Positions 1 to 12,902 of a stretch of DNA of 64,000 bases are shown here, one piece after another. The position numbers and the translations under genes were made by a program. The notes under the pieces were generated by a model. It saw nothing but the letters and a program-made list of their open reading frames with translations, did not search any database and was not told the DNA's origin. The stretch spans positions 18,906,948-18,970,947 of the forward strand of contig OU612071.1 of NCBI GenBank assembly GCA_914767715.1. The letters are read 5' to 3'. Origin of the DNA: Membranipora membranacea (lineage: Eukaryota; Bryozoa; Gymnolaemata; Cheilostomatida; Membraniporidae). Position 1 is the stretch's first letter, and the number at the start of each line of letters is the position of its first letter.

Positions 1-10
1 CAGATCTCAG

Positions 11-762
11 TGGCTGACATCTACTCAACAATAACAGTTTTGTACTTTGTATGCCCTATCCTGCAACTATACAATGGAATGGATATTCGCCTTGCTTCTG
101 TAGTTGCTTCTCTACAAGGACACTGTGGGCTGATCAGACTAAGCATTCTAGCCGTTGCCAGTTTAGAGAGATATTTGAGCATTTGCTATCCTCTTGAGAA
201 ATTCGGAAGTTGTAGTATTAGCAAAAATATTATAGTCAAGGTTATGCTCGCGAGCGTTTGGATTCTCGCTTTCTGTGTGTCGTTCGCAAAGAATTTCATT
301 TTCAGAGAACATCTTTGCTTAGTTGCAATGTTTGGTCCCACCATACAAGGGGACTCAAAATCAGGCTACATAGTAACTGCCTATGTGCTCTTTTTAACAG
401 TCATCATAGTTAGCTTCAGTGTTAAAATCTTGCTGACGATACGTCAGCTACAACAGTCAGGAACAGCATCACACCACGATAACCAGATTACTAAAAAGGC
501 AGCCCAGTACATCATCATCATCAATATAGCTCAGTATATTTGCTTGATTCCTGCATACGCGTCAGTTATTTTGAAATCTTTTGGTGTAAGTGTAATAACA
601 GTAAGATGGTTAGTTCACTTAGCCTATAGTTTGTATGGAATTTTAAACGTTGTAATCTATGCATGGCTCATGGACCCATACAGAGAACTTCTGAAGCGTC
701 TTCTGAAACAAAACAAACTCACTATTGCTATATCTGACTTGATCGTTTCCATAATGTCCTAA
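11..762 (+). CDS. Rhodopsin-type (class A) GPCR, 3' exon
   Basis: This is the C-terminal part of a seven-transmembrane receptor running from about TM2 to the tail. Visible landmarks are the TM3 cysteine in GHCGLIR, an ERY triplet in place of DRY at the end of TM3 (LERYLSICYP), the TM4 tryptophan (SVWILAF), an extracellular loop 2 cysteine (REHLC), a long hydrophobic TM5, a TM6 with ICLIPAY instead of CWLP, and TM7 ending LNVVIYAWLMDPYREL, a variant of NPxxY followed by an amphipathic helix 8. The frame is open to the left edge. The bases before 11 read tctcag, and a related copy 5 kb downstream begins at the equivalent point, so 11 is probably the exon start after a splice acceptor. TM1 and the start codon lie outside the window. 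The ligand is unknown. Confidence 0.8.
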
Positions 763-3700
763 AATTGGTTGAAGATTTTGATTGTATTACTACTGCGCTT
801 TAGGCAACACACAGACATGCAATATGTCTTCATCATCATCATCTTCATCGCCTTTGATGATCAATGTGACAAAATACATTAAATGTCTTCGTAATTATTT
901 GTACCTCTGCACTGATACTCAACCAAATCAATGTTTGTTTTTGATGTTCAAATCTCTTTTCTCAGCATTCGCTTCATATACGATTGTTGCTTGGAATCTT
1001 TTGTCTCTGATCATATTCAATATACATTTTATAAAAAGTCAAATGGATTGGCCTTTAACCTCACCGGTCAAACAGTATGTTTCATAATGTGCTGTATCCT
1101 TACAATAGAGTAACTGTGTTAGATATTCAGGTGAGATATCAACGATGCAAAAAGACTTGTTGTTATTGCAAGCTAAAGAACTTATTTTGATTATCGTCCA
1201 AATATTTATAAGTCAGGACAAACAGAAGCAGTATTACAAGTTTCTCTAATATTGGTGCTTGGAATCGGGCATGACATATTAGGTGATGAAGCTGAATCTG
1301 AGTTTATTGTGCAATTTTTTTGAATACTCTTATGAAATAACTATCCAACTACAAACAACAATCACCCTACCCGTTTGCCTGGGTCTAGGCTAGGTTCTGT
1401 ACACATGAACTGACAATCATCATGGCAATGATCCCTGTAACATCCAATGATTGTATAGCATGTATGTCAAAGTTGACCACTAGATAATATGCATAGCAGT
1501 CAATGATAAATGATTTTCTAGCTCAACATGGAATTGATTTTTGGGATATTCTGTCTATTTATCCAATTATGCAGTTATCTCAAAAGCTTCTATGGCCCAA
1601 AATTCCTCCGAACCATTTTGAAAATTTGCAAGTAGAAATTGATATCATATTAGATGAGAAATTATTATTGTTCATTTTACGATTTGATGGGAGGTTAAAG
1701 TCTCACTAAAAAATGACATGTAATACAGCTTGAACATGATTTTAAGCATTGCCATATTGGAGAGAGTTTCTCACAATAAGATTTGTGAGAATAACACAGT
1801 CGCTCTGTGTAATTGACTTTGATTTAATTTTCCCCTTAACATCAATGATCAATTATTCTTTGCAACATTAGTTGATAATTGAGCTAATCAATTAACCTAG
1901 TTTCGTTAGTTTGTTCCGTACAAGTTGGAAACCTGCTATTAACCAATTTCAGTTAAAAGCTGCCTAGATAAAAAGCTGCCGCGATAAGCAGCTATGTAAC
2001 ATGTAAATGAGACAATTATCACCTGTCGTAATTACATCTGATGCAATAATTGTAAAGTGTTACACAGTGACAGCTAAAAACTGGTAGATTGACTATTACA
2101 TATGTATGATGTATTGATGCTGTTATAAATGCGATATCAGACTGAAAACATCTGGATTGAGGATGAAGAACATCAATATAATACATGGTAGGAATATATA
2201 AATAGTTGTAGTGAGTTTGAGGAAAGACGACATCATGGGCTGGAAACAGATAGATATAGTTCAGGCCTGTGCATTCTGAAGCACTAGCAGGTACTAAATG
2301 TACTTTTAGTGGCTTTGTGAAAAGTGATAGCTTCTTACTCATAAGAACGTGGGTCTCTGATCCGATGTAGGCTAACCATGTCATGCCGCGTGAAAAGGCT
2401 CAATGAAGGCATTATGGTCTATGTAATTGGCAAACACTTGGTATTTCACAGAAAGCTACCATAGTTTAGGAATAAAACAATCAATAGCGACAAGGTATGC
2501 TTTTAGCAAGACTCTTCAAAAAGGGGGTTGTCATTTTCATGCATAACCTTCTGCAATGCTATGCAATCCCATGTGCGTTGTTGAGGTAATACCGATATAC
2601 ACGGTCGAGGTTTCTACTTATAAGTAGAAACCTCCATTAAACTGAATTCAGTTTTGATAAGTCAAATCTTAATGATAAAGACCATTCTTACCACTAGCAG
2701 TCGGCAACAAATAGGTAAAAGAAAATAGAATCTATAATATGCTACAAAGCATTCAACACACCCCTCAAGGATCTGTTCTACCCGAGGTTAGTCCATATTT
2801 GATTATTCATGGCCTATACTGTTGTCTGGCTTAAATTGGGTTTCAATACCCTAACTCATTGGGGGCTTTTGTATGTAGGTACAGCATAAGCACAATTTCA
2901 CTATTGAATAATATTTTTTTCATTTCATTCAATTTATCATTCAAAGACTTGCTTATTATTGAAGTTCATTAACATATCTAGCATCCTTTGTTATTCATTA
3001 ACAAGCTGACAAATCTGAAACACAAGTTCAATGAATATGTTAGCACAAAACATGTGATGTCAAAGCCTGTTATCCATAAACACCAGAACTTATCATTTCA
3101 TGGACGATAATATCACCACTCTATAACTGAGAAAATACATATTAACATTAATCATTGTGATCCCAGTGTAGTTATGCAATCGACCTGCTCGTATCCTGAT
3201 TAACTATTGCATTTACATTACAGTCAGTACCATCACATATCAAATTAAATGCTTGAATGAAACAAAAACTTCATATAGAAATAGGCAAGCGTGAGGAATA
3301 ATAACAAGCGTCATGAAATAGAAATCTTGACCTTGTGTGCGAATTTTTTTGCCTGAAAGGAGTTTCCGTTTGGTTTGAAAGGAGTTTCGATTTTGTAGCT
3401 AGAGTTTCCTTAAATGAAGATCACCATGCCAACCTTTTCTTGTCAAAGATCAAACAAATTACCTAGTTTTTTACCTTATAGTTTATGCGGGATCTTATAT
3501 GTCATTTGTGACTTGATCAGCAAACAAAATTGATGATAATTGTATTAATTTCTGGGGAAGGAAGTTCTACCTAAATGTCTTTGTGCACAGCTGCGTTGTA
3601 ACATTTAGCCTGCATATCCTCTCGAAATGCTTACAGATTCAGACCAAAACGTTGCCGAACAAACAAACGACAGTGTAACTTTTTCAACCATTTTATGACT

Positions 3701-5049
3701 TTTTATAACAACAGCTTTATGTATAAGACCTAAACTGAGAGCTTTCACCAGTGCCCGATTTTTATCATCTCTGCCATGTTTCATAAAATACAATACAATA
3801 CAATAAGATTCGATTAAACTATTAGCTGTTTGGTACAATATGCACTTTGATGTTGCTCAATGTGTGCACGTGATTATATAATATTATTTTTGCAGTCTTT
3901 CATACTACCAATGTTTAAGTATACATGAGTATTTTAAAGCATTTACAGTAAGATTTCAATGGAATGATAGCAGCAAACACAGGTTGTATTTGTACATTGT
4001 CAATAACGGGTTTTTAATTATAATTACTACAATATTCATTAAAAATACTGTTATTCCTTCCTACATGGGTATCATCATAAGCATGAGCATATTATAAATA
4101 TAAATCGTCCTTGCCTTTCTCATATCTGTGAAATCCTATATTTAGATGTAGTTTGAAATAGGGCTTTACCTTGGAGTTATGCTATCACAGTGCTATTTTG
4201 CACTGCCATTGCCATGAAAGTATTTAAGAAAGCGAAAAGGGAGTGGCCGAGCACAACCCCTACGGAGGACTTAGTTATTGATGTGCATACAGTTTGACAC
4301 AGTATTTAACAATCCTACATAAAGGCTATTTCATAAATCAGGCCTTCAGTTCTTGGAGAGGCAGAGACACTCCCCTTGAAAGCTCAATAGAGTGGCCTTA
4401 AAATACTATGATTAGATATTAGATGTCAGAATCAGCTCATTATTGGTAATTCCATATGCTATTTATGTAATTTAAATGATTTGGGGTTTTGGAATGTAAC
4501 CAAGACTGCACAGTATGAGCTTTCAACCTGGTGTTGCATCACACCCTCAAGAACTTCTGCTGCCCCTGTTCCTAGGCTACGGTTCTGTATTATCTTGCAG
4601 TAAAAACAGTACAAGTAAACTACTTTTGGTGACTGTTTTTGTACGACTTGCCATATCAAAATCATTGACTGGCCACATTGTTATTTAGCAATGATATTTA
4701 GGACATTTGGGATTTTGACAAGATCGGATTATAATTGAGGTTGTACCAATAATTATTGCATGCGTACCAATTATCATTCTATTTCTTACATGCTGAACAA
4801 TGATGAAGCAAGTTTAATATCTGAAAACGCTAACAGACTCGATTTGTTATTAACTATCCCAGAAGTGATACCTGCATCTCTCATCTTCATATTTCGGAAC
4901 ATCTTTATTGATCAACACCTCATGGAATTCAATACAAATGCGCTGCTACTCTGAGATCGTGTGGAAATACGTTATCACATAATCAGTGTCGTCTCAGTAG
5001 TGATCTACGATTTTCATCTATTCATATTAGGCAAATTACCATCTTTAAG
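763..5049. other. Spacer between two GPCR copies, no gene seen
   Basis: This AT-rich stretch has only short open frames (up to 121 codons on the minus strand at 2019-2384) with no recognisable motif or domain. It holds a 28-bp perfect palindrome near 2.6 kb. I saw no convincing exon, RNA gene or transposon. Confidence 0.5.
2607..2634. repeat. 28-bp perfect palindrome
   Basis: Each half is 14 bases (GAGGTTTCTACTTA followed directly by its reverse complement) with no spacer. It lies in noncoding DNA between the two GPCR copies. It could be a target of a dimeric protein or a chance or recombination product. Confidence 0.85.
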
Positions 5050-5706
5050 TGGCTGAAATTTACTCAACACTAACAATGTCCTCTCCTACAGCTGCATGAT
5101 GGAATGAATATTCGTCTGGCTGCTGTCGTTGCTTCCATTCAAGGACACTGTGGGCTTATTCAACTTATCATTTTAGCTGTTGCCTGCTCAGAGAGATATT
5201 TGAGCATTTACTATCCATTGGGTGAGATAGGAAGTTGTGGTTTGAGTAAACGCGTTGTAGTAAAGCCTGGGCTAGCTATCGTATGGGTCCTTGCTTTGTT
5301 TGTTTCATTTGCAAATAATTATCTTTTTAGAGACAACTTCTGCTTATTGGACCTACAATACTAGGAGCTCCACCATCTGGAATGGTAGTCTCAACATATG
5401 TGATAATTCTCACAGTTTTCATAGTTAGTTTCAGTATTGAGATTTTAATGACACTATGCAAGCTGCAACAGTCAGCAACAACATCACACACAGATAACCA
5501 GATTACTAAAAAGGCAGCCTAATACATTTCAACATCAATATAGCTCATTATATTTGCTTGATTCCAGATTCCAGATATGCGTCCGTCATTTTGATTTCCT
5601 TTGGTGTCAATGTAATGGCTGTTAGATGGATGGTACACTTGGTTTATAGTATATATGGCCTGGCTGATGAAACCCCACTGCATATTACTGAAGACTGTTT
5701 TTTAGC
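5050..5706 (+). pseudogene. Broken tandem copy of the class A GPCR
   Basis: The sequence aligns along its length with the GPCR exon at 11-762. It keeps GHCGLIQL in TM3, SERYLSIYYPL at the ERY site, VWVLALFVSFA in TM4 and TSHTDNQITKKAA in intracellular loop 3. The frame ends in a stop at 5362-5364. The continuation (PSGMVVSTYVIILTVFIVSF) is in another frame, so there is a frameshift near 5345. A further stop follows the KKAA segment near 5520, and TM6-TM7 carry small indels. A block near 5070-5090 is also shortened relative to the intact copy. This is a decayed tandem duplicate. Confidence 0.85.
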
Positions 5707-7489
5707 ATAACAATATCGCTTGAGCTATATCGGAATCTATGCGCCTGAAAACGATTGTCAAAGATTATAAAGATGACCGGAGCTTGATTTTGGTTTATTA
5801 CAGAGCAGACGCCAAACAAATATGTCAGATTTCTTCTCCATCATTCAATGAGAGGAGAGTTAGTGTGTATGTTTTTTGCTATGGGAAAATGTCTGCCCAA
5901 GCAAACTTTCATGGAAGAGAATCTTTGCTTTAGCTCTTTTTGAGTCATTTTGTAGTCAGTTTAGGCATTTTTGAGGTCATTTTGTAGCAGAGCTTTGATT
6001 ACATTTCCTGTAGACAAATGTGATATGATCTCCTAAACTCAACAGTGGGCATAACTCGTTATTTTTGTTTTGCCAGCTAGTATTTTGTCCCGCTGGATCA
6101 ATTTGTTGTTATTCTTGAAGGTCATCCTTTTCTATTTTGGGTATGGTGAGAATTATATGCTGCTTGATGCAAGGCAAGGGGTCAATAATTTGACTTCCAC
6201 GAAGAGAACCTTTATAGATTTCTTGTTCAAACCACTTTGGTTGTTCTAGTACAAAGCCTGCTGTGAGGTATAAGTTATAAATACTAATATGACCATATGA
6301 CTTGAAGTTAATTTGGTATATCTCTATTTTCGTGACGAGTAATAGGTATCTCACATAGGATAAAGGATAATTTGGTTGTCTTTGTTTCTCGACAGGAGAA
6401 GCCACTCTCATTCCCGCAAATATTTCAGCCAAATGTAGTTTTTCATAACAAAAATTTTTGACCTTGGCTAGCTGGAAGATGAAAACATTCTTTTCTTGTC
6501 TGTTTCACAAGTTGGGAAAACCCGCCTACGTCTATATACGCTAAACCATTGAATGTCTCATTGCCAGATCCAAAACGATTTATAATAGTACAAAGATAAA
6601 CAGACTCAAGGCAGATTCTGCTAACTGGTGGAGAGGCGTTATTAATGCACTATTTTTGAACAAAAATACAAATACACCATCTCATTTTTTCCTAGGCGTA
6701 GAGGTTCTCGCCGATAAACTTATTACTACTACAGTACCATCGCTGAAATAAAATATCAATTTTAAAGTAAGTTTCCTCAATCACCAGGATCTTAATTGTA
6801 AATACTCAAATGTATCGACAGATTAAAAGCTTTCATAGCAAGGACTACCCTGCACGGATTAGCAAACAATGTAGCTAAGACCTGCGTGGTTGTGTGGCTG
6901 CATCTAAAATACAGGCAAAATAAATTTCTCCTTTGTTGAAATATCTTTATGAGATTTTAAAGGGAAGTGAACTCAAATTGAGAGCCTGCAAATCTTACAT
7001 TAACTGCTCTGTTGCTTTAATATTCAAAGATATATAGTTTATATAGGTGAGTGTTACATCTAGATGAGATGATTTTTCTTTTATCATTTTGACTATGTAT
7101 CAGGGGGTAGCCAAGTTCTTGGTTCCGGGAGAAGATGATATGAAATGGTTCTAAATAACAATACCATCAAGCTGATTGATGCTGCTGATGATACTTAGCC
7201 ATATGTGAAAAGTTTGCTGATGCCTTCTCTTCTGATTTGAAGTTAGGCAACAATCAGCCCATTTCTTCAGGTCATACATTGCATTCTCAATACACTGCCA
7301 TGACTTTCAACCCAAACGTTGTTTGAAATGTTCGTATGTAGTTGACGCTTACAAGGTTGTGTGCCCTATTAATCTTCATCATCTTGCTGAGTATATCCAT
7401 AGAACTATATGCATGTTAATTCAATATATTAATGACTCCCATACTACATACTGACGTGAGGATGGTTCGTGTCATTCCATAATATAAAA
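5707..7489. other. Intergenic stretch, one unrecognised minus-strand ORF
   Basis: No gene is supported here. The longest open frame is 107 codons on the minus strand (6109-6432). Its composition is not obviously random, but it shows no motif I recognise and no clear splice context. Sequence from about 7180 may include eroded upstream parts of the reverse transcriptase that follows. Confidence 0.4.
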
Positions 7490-8223
7490 AGTGTAAAAAG
7501 TCGGATCCATTGAACTATCATCCAACATATCCAACAAGTATATCATGTGTGCATATTCTCAACACATCGTGTTGACAATATTCATTGTTATCTCACTCAG
7601 TTTAGCTTTATCTACAACCAGCAAAATGGTGTCCGACTAGAAAACCATGGGTGTTATACACAGCTTCTCGATACAGTATTTGATTTTGTCAATTATTACG
7701 ATAAGAACATGTCAGTAGACATTTCAGTCCTAGACTTCTTGAACGTATTCGATGTCGTTTCCTTTAATAGGTTACTAATAAATATGACATCTCTCCGTAT
7801 CAATCCCAAAACATTTGTATATTTGTATCTGCATGACTTGCAGACCAAAAACTCCTCAGTAACAGTGAAGAAAAACACTCCTTACAGCAACCAGTCACCT
7901 CTAGGGTACCCCAGGACAGAGTCTCAGGTCCACTTTTTGTTTTAATGATATTCTCTCACCCCTCACCTCTGTTAATGAGGTTTAATAACTAAGCATTATT
8001 ATCGATGAAGTATTCTCTTTGGACAGTCATACCATCGGAAGATGTGACAGAGCCAATAAAATCACTGATGCCTAATCTTGAATGCCCGATGAAAACTTGT
8101 ATACTAGCTTACAAGACCCCTTTGTCGTCCCAAACTAGAATATGCTTCCCTGCTTGGAGCGGCCACCGACTTAAACATACAAGCCTAATTGAAGCTATCA
8201 ATAGAAACGTCTTCCAGTGGTGA
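7490..8223 (+). pseudogene. Decayed non-LTR retrotransposon reverse transcriptase
   Basis: Fragments read in shifting frames match the usual order of a LINE-type reverse transcriptase. They are KKSDPLNYHP, then QNGVRLENHGCYTQLL, then VLDFLNVFDVVSFNRLL (the palm motif normally read as DFSKAFDxVxH), then a shifted VPQDRVSGPLFVL (normally PQGSVLGPLLF). After a gap comes a thumb-like piece around FPAWSGHRLKHTSLIEA. Several frameshifts and stops separate these blocks, and the catalytic YADD-type block is not seen. It cannot be autonomous. A CR1/Jockey-like origin is likely, but the clade was not resolved. Confidence 0.75.
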
Positions 8224-8261
8224 AAATCACAAGAAATATGACCATATAAAGCACCACATGT

Positions 8262-9745
8262 TTGTCTCACTGTGTTTCATGCCCAAGAATTGTTGAAAAA
8301 TTCTGAACAATTCTAGATTTGTTCACTTCTGACCCATATATCAGTACCCCACCAGCGACCCATCATTGTATTATTAACCCTGCCTGCTTAATAAACTACT
8401 TTCACTGTTATATTGTTATTGTATGCCCCTTTATATAATTGGCTTGCCATTGCATTTAATGAGCTTGTATGTAGATGACCAGGCAAGATAGATGATGTCA
8501 TGAATATATATTGCTGCGAAATGCAGCATCAAAGACTGTGTAGCGGGAGGTCCAGGCTCAAATCCCATCTGGGGCAAATCTTTTCTTTTAATCATGATGC
8601 AACTCGAAAGCATCCAATTTGAACTAAGAGTGATTAGTGCCAAACTGTCACATGGAAGCTCGTAATATTCTCTTTAATCATCCCACCCTTCTAAAGCCAA
8701 GCAAAGACTCATCCCTCCACGAGAAGATCATAACACCAGTATATCATATTTAAGCATATTGATAGTTCGATGATTCTGAGAACAGATCGATAATAAAAAA
8801 AACATTATTCTTTTCCAAGTTTCAGAGAATCAGCATTCATCAAAAGTTAAAGACTGTGGTTTAAAAGTTATCTCTGCGTGACCGTTCCCATGTGTGCGTG
8901 CTGCTCACTGAACGAGGAAAACAAGACACTCCCATTTCCAAACATTAAGTTGGTCCTGTATGTATGGACCTTATTGATTCATTAGCAGGAAAAATAAAAC
9001 GTTTCAGCCATGCTGTCCAAAGGATTTAGGCTCTGTCTGAAAGTGTGCAAAATTAAAAAAAGTGTATAATTGGCAAAACGAGAATAAAAGTATAAAAATA
9101 TAAAAGATAAAAATAATGTACTGTTGTGGGCTTTGGCAGCTATATTGCGGTAACAATTTTTACGGCAGTTTGCCCTGTGTCTGAGCTTCTTCCAATAATG
9201 ATGGTATCTGACATTAAGAGAATAGTCTTCAAAAGCAAGAACAAGGCTTTCGATAATCAACTTGCTTCCAAGATAACGAAAGTAGGCTAATCTTTGGAAT
9301 CAGGAATAACTTGTTAAAGAGAGTGTGTGTTAAAAGTTTTCCAATTGTCACAGAACACTCTAAGTATTGTTATGATAAGTCGACAAAATCATTATGTTCT
9401 ATATAATTATTGTAGGATACCCTTCATTATCTTTTGTGCAATCTGTGAATATTGGCAGCAACTGCATATTCATGATACATCAGCTAAACTATCCTAGCGG
9501 AATTATTCCAAAAATTTGCTACTTTTTTAAAAATTACAAAGTCACTCACCGGTTGAGCGAGGATCTACTTTGTATTAAACGTCCTACATGCCTAAGTGGA
9601 AAGATGTGATACGAGAATGAGGCCATATTCTCCACAGAATAGATGATTGGCAAAGGACCACTGGAAATATGCTTGCTGATGCTAAAAAAAACATACTTTG
9701 TGTCATAGTATCTAGTATTAGTACTGATTATTGGCATAATCTCAA
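8262..9745 (+). mobile_element. Repeat family copy 1, split by an insertion
   Basis: Two blocks, about 8262-8640 and 9366-9745, match successive parts of the ~1-kb repeat best seen at 10328-11345. The first starts with the shared tttcatgcccaagaattgt segment and holds a tRNA-like B-box stretch (ggctcaaatccc). The second holds the shared cctacatgcctaagtgga and ctgattattggcata segments. About 725 bp of unrelated sequence (8641-9365) lies between them, consistent with a later insertion. The right end is truncated relative to other copies. Confidence 0.65.
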
Positions 9746-9929
9746 AGTAGAAGACAACACTGGCACCACTAAATACGTATCCAGATGCAAATAACTTTCA
9801 CCAGTAGGCAGCCTACTCAACAATAGAAATCCAAGGTATAAGCTTTGGATCTGCACCACAGGGCAGTCAGTAGCCCCTCCTTGGTCATAGATATCTGCAG
9901 GTAGCGACGCTACCATCGCACGAGCTGTA

Positions 9930-10190
9930 GGCAATATAGCTCAGCACTAGCGGCCTTGACCTGCATGGCCAATTGGACCTTGGTTCGAGACCCTCTACTT
10001 CCCTGAAACCTTTGATCATCATCCTATTTATCAGTATATCATAATGAGTATGACGGTTGTGACGTCATAATGGGATTGCCCGCAGATTCTTACAGCCGAT
10101 ATACTGCCATCACCTTGGAAGTTTGAGAGGCCATAACTTCCTCAATATTTGTATTCTAAAGCTAGAAATCGCTCACAAGATGGCTGTGGA
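9930..10190 (+). mobile_element. tRNA-derived SINE
   Basis: The head has a pol III A-box (TAGCTCAG at 9937-9944) and a B-box (GGTTCGAGACC at 9982-9992) at tRNA-like spacing. The body runs through tatgacggttgtgacgtc and gaggccataacttcctcaa to about 10190. The same body occurs twice around 37.1-37.7 kb. The head does not fold as a functional tRNA by eye. Confidence 0.75.
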
Positions 10191-10327
10191 TAGAGAGAAG
10201 CGGAGTAAGTCAAACAGGCATATAAATGCAATGACACAAAAGCACGCGTTTGAACAAAATGTCTTGTGGTCACTGTAAATTCTAAATATATCAATGCAGG
10301 CGATGATAATAAGCTGTGAGCTTTGCA

Positions 10328-12285
10328 CTGCGTTTCATACCCAAGAATTGTCTGACAATTCTGTACAATTCTAGAATTGTCATAAACTGACCTATATATC
10401 ATTAACCAACCAGCAACCATTATTGTGTAATTAACCCTGCCTGCTAAATAAATTACCTTCATTATTGATATTGTATAGCCATAGTATAAGCCTTTACAGT
10501 TCTAGTCAATATCATACAATTGGATATGCTGTAATGAATAGATATTGCTGTGCAAGGTAGCATCAAAATCTATATTGCGGGAGGCCCATGTACAAATCCC
10601 CGACGGGGCAAATCTTTCCTTTTCGTATCATCGTGATGGAAAATGAAAGCATTCCATTCGAATTGTTGGCTCACAATTTTCGTAACCACGGAAAACTCTT
10701 AGTAATGAGTATGATGACGCGACAAAATACTTATGTTCAATTCTTCTGTGTTGTACCATACCCTAGTTATATTTTGCGCAATCTGTTAATATTGGGAGCA
10801 ACTGCATAAATAGAATACATCAGCTAAACTATGCTAGCTGAATTATCAGAAAACTTTGCTACTAATAAAAATGTACAACATCGCTCCCCAGATGAGCGAG
10901 GAGGAATTACTTTGTATCAACTGTCCTACATGCCTAAGTGGAGAGATGTGATATGTGAATGAGGCCATATTATCCACAGAACCACTGACTACTGAAAATA
11001 TGCTGACTGATGCTAAAAAAACTCAAACTTGGTGTCACAGCAAGTAGTATGAGTGCTGATTATTGGCATAGTCTAAACTACGCTCCTTGTGATTATTGAG
11101 AGTGAATGGCTTTCAGCTATTTCTATTTGTTAGCTCTGAATGTTATGGTATGTGGGCTGAGGGAGGCAAAGGTAAATCAACTATTGTAAGCCTGGTATAT
11201 ATTCATTACCTGTCTACAAAGGAGCTCTTGATGTTATACTATATCATTCTCAGCCATCTCAGTTATATGGTGTACAGGAAGCAATTCTGGCATAGTTCTC
11301 TCTCACTCTTGGATGGTAGTCCCCTAGTAGGTGTTGGCACTAGTACAGATAGTATTAAAATGCTAGACTAGTGGCAACACCGTTTAATGTAATAAATTTT
11401 AATCTGTCAGCTTGAGTGCCACAAGCAGGGAGATTGGCCAATAACAGGCATAATTACATAACTACCTTGATATCCTGGTTGTCAAAATTTTTAATTGTCC
11501 AATTAAGTATAATTAACACTGTTTGTTAATCCTTCACACACATTCCATTGCACTTGTAACATGTCATCATGACACACTTGTGGAATCAGAGAGACAGGAG
11601 TCATTGTAAGCTGACCTAACTTCCTGTCTTTTGCCGCTGATAATGAATGCCGTGAATTTTTAATTTCGCGAATATTCATTTATATAATGATGGTTGTTTG
11701 GGTGTAAGTGCAATCATGATCAGTCTTTGACGGAAGGGGGAGGGGGCGGGAAGTTGTAACATTTTATGCAAAATACTAGATAATTGTCCAAATTCCATTT
11801 GTATATTTTTATCAAATTATTTCACCAAACTCTGCTTCAAAGCTCATCATTGTACAGAGTTATTATGCCAAGAATGAGATTGCCTCGCAAAAAACCTTAA
11901 ATTCTCTGGCGCCCTTATTCTCCAGTATTTGCAAAAAAGGTTCATTGATATGGTTTATTTCAAGAGTTGAGCCAGCATTATATGATAATCTGTGTGTTTA
12001 TCCACAGGGTTGTCCATTTTAAATCTACTGGTACTGTATAAGTTCTGTGAAGGTTGCCTATGAATGTCAGTGTAAACAAAATTAACATTCTTGATTATGA
12101 CTTCATGGGTAAATAACTTGGATACCAACAATACATCCAATTATGCTTGGCTAAGATGTTGATGTTAATTGAAAGGTAAACAATTGGCAGATGACACTGT
12201 GAGAATCTTTTTCACATTCAATAATAAGCTAATCTCATTGAAATTGATCAGACAGATCAAACTGTACACTGTAGCCATTAATTGC
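10328..12285 (+). repeat. Left arm of large palindrome (repeat family copy 2)
   Basis: This arm is the inverted counterpart of 12903-14670. Matching marker blocks are gcgtttcatacccaagaatt at the outer end, ggctttcagctatttctatt in the middle, and agcataattggatgtattgt (reverse complement in this arm) near the inner end. The first ~1 kb (10328-11345) is also found at 8.3-9.7 kb and 16.8-18.1 kb, so the arm is a dispersed repeat plus about 0.94 kb of extra sequence. By eye most positions agree, with scattered substitutions and one larger gap. Open frames inside it, such as one at 11096-11371, occur in both arms but resemble no known protein. Confidence 0.85.
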
Positions 12286-12554
12286 ATGCATCAAAGAGTT
12301 TGGTATGTTAAAGGTTCTATCAACCTGAAATTCCAATCATTTCAACAATTCAGATTAGGGGCTTGCAGGGCCATTACAGCTGTTAAATTTTAAAGCGATA
12401 AATTATTGCCTGGACAGCCTTTTAACAGATAATCTTTCAAAGCTATCAGATTATTATTATCGGCTGCATTGATAAATTTAAAATTTACAGTGACCACCAG
12501 ACATTCTGTACAAACGAGTTCTATTGTGACATTGAATGATAGGCCTGTTAGATT

Positions 12555-12864
12555 CACTATGGTTCCATGGATCGATTATGTAAGGATTTCAGTAGTAATC
12601 GCCCCATGGAAATGGCATTAAAGTCAAATTCCGATTGTGACCAATGACTTGTTGGACGGAATATCCAAACCGTGTTTATTCTACCCATTTCCTAATTGGC
12701 GTCGTGGCTGAATGGTTAGCGCGCTTGCACACAATGTCTTCAAAGGGTTTTAATGCGGGAGATTCTTTTCATGTTTTTCCCATCATGGGAATGGTTAGAA
12801 TCCACTGGATTCTAACCATTCGAAATTGGAGTGAACCACAAAATCAACCCATGGAACCATAGTG
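12555..12864. mobile_element. 310-bp TIR element inside the palindrome spacer
   Basis: Perfect 16-bp inverted ends (CACTATGGTTCCATGG at 12555-12570 and its complement at 12849-12864) are flanked by ATT on both sides. The flanks resume an inverted repeat whose other arm (about 10190-10225) has the same sequence without the insert and only one ATT-like triplet, so the insertion left a 3-bp duplication. The interior has a tRNA-like A-box (TGGCTGAATGG within 12700-12730) with a degraded B-box, and a perfect hairpin at 12790-12820. It is nonautonomous and its superfamily is not assigned. Confidence 0.75.
12790..12820. repeat. Perfect 15-bp-arm hairpin
   Basis: The arms AATGGTTAGAATCCA and its exact complement flank a single C. 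The hairpin lies within the 310-bp TIR element. Confidence 0.85.
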
Positions 12865-12902
12865 ATTTACTCTTGCTTCTCTCTACCCATATACCATAAA
12901 AT

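Noticed and set aside
2019-2384. 121-codon minus-strand open frame
   Set aside because: Composition like random AT-rich DNA, with no domain or paralogue.
6109-6432. 107-codon minus-strand open frame
   Set aside because: It looks somewhat protein-like, but no motif, paralogue or splice context supports it.
12690-12780. Possible tRNA gene (A-box TGGCTGAATGG)
   Set aside because: The B-box is degraded and no cloverleaf closes, so it is treated as a tRNA-derived part of the TIR element.
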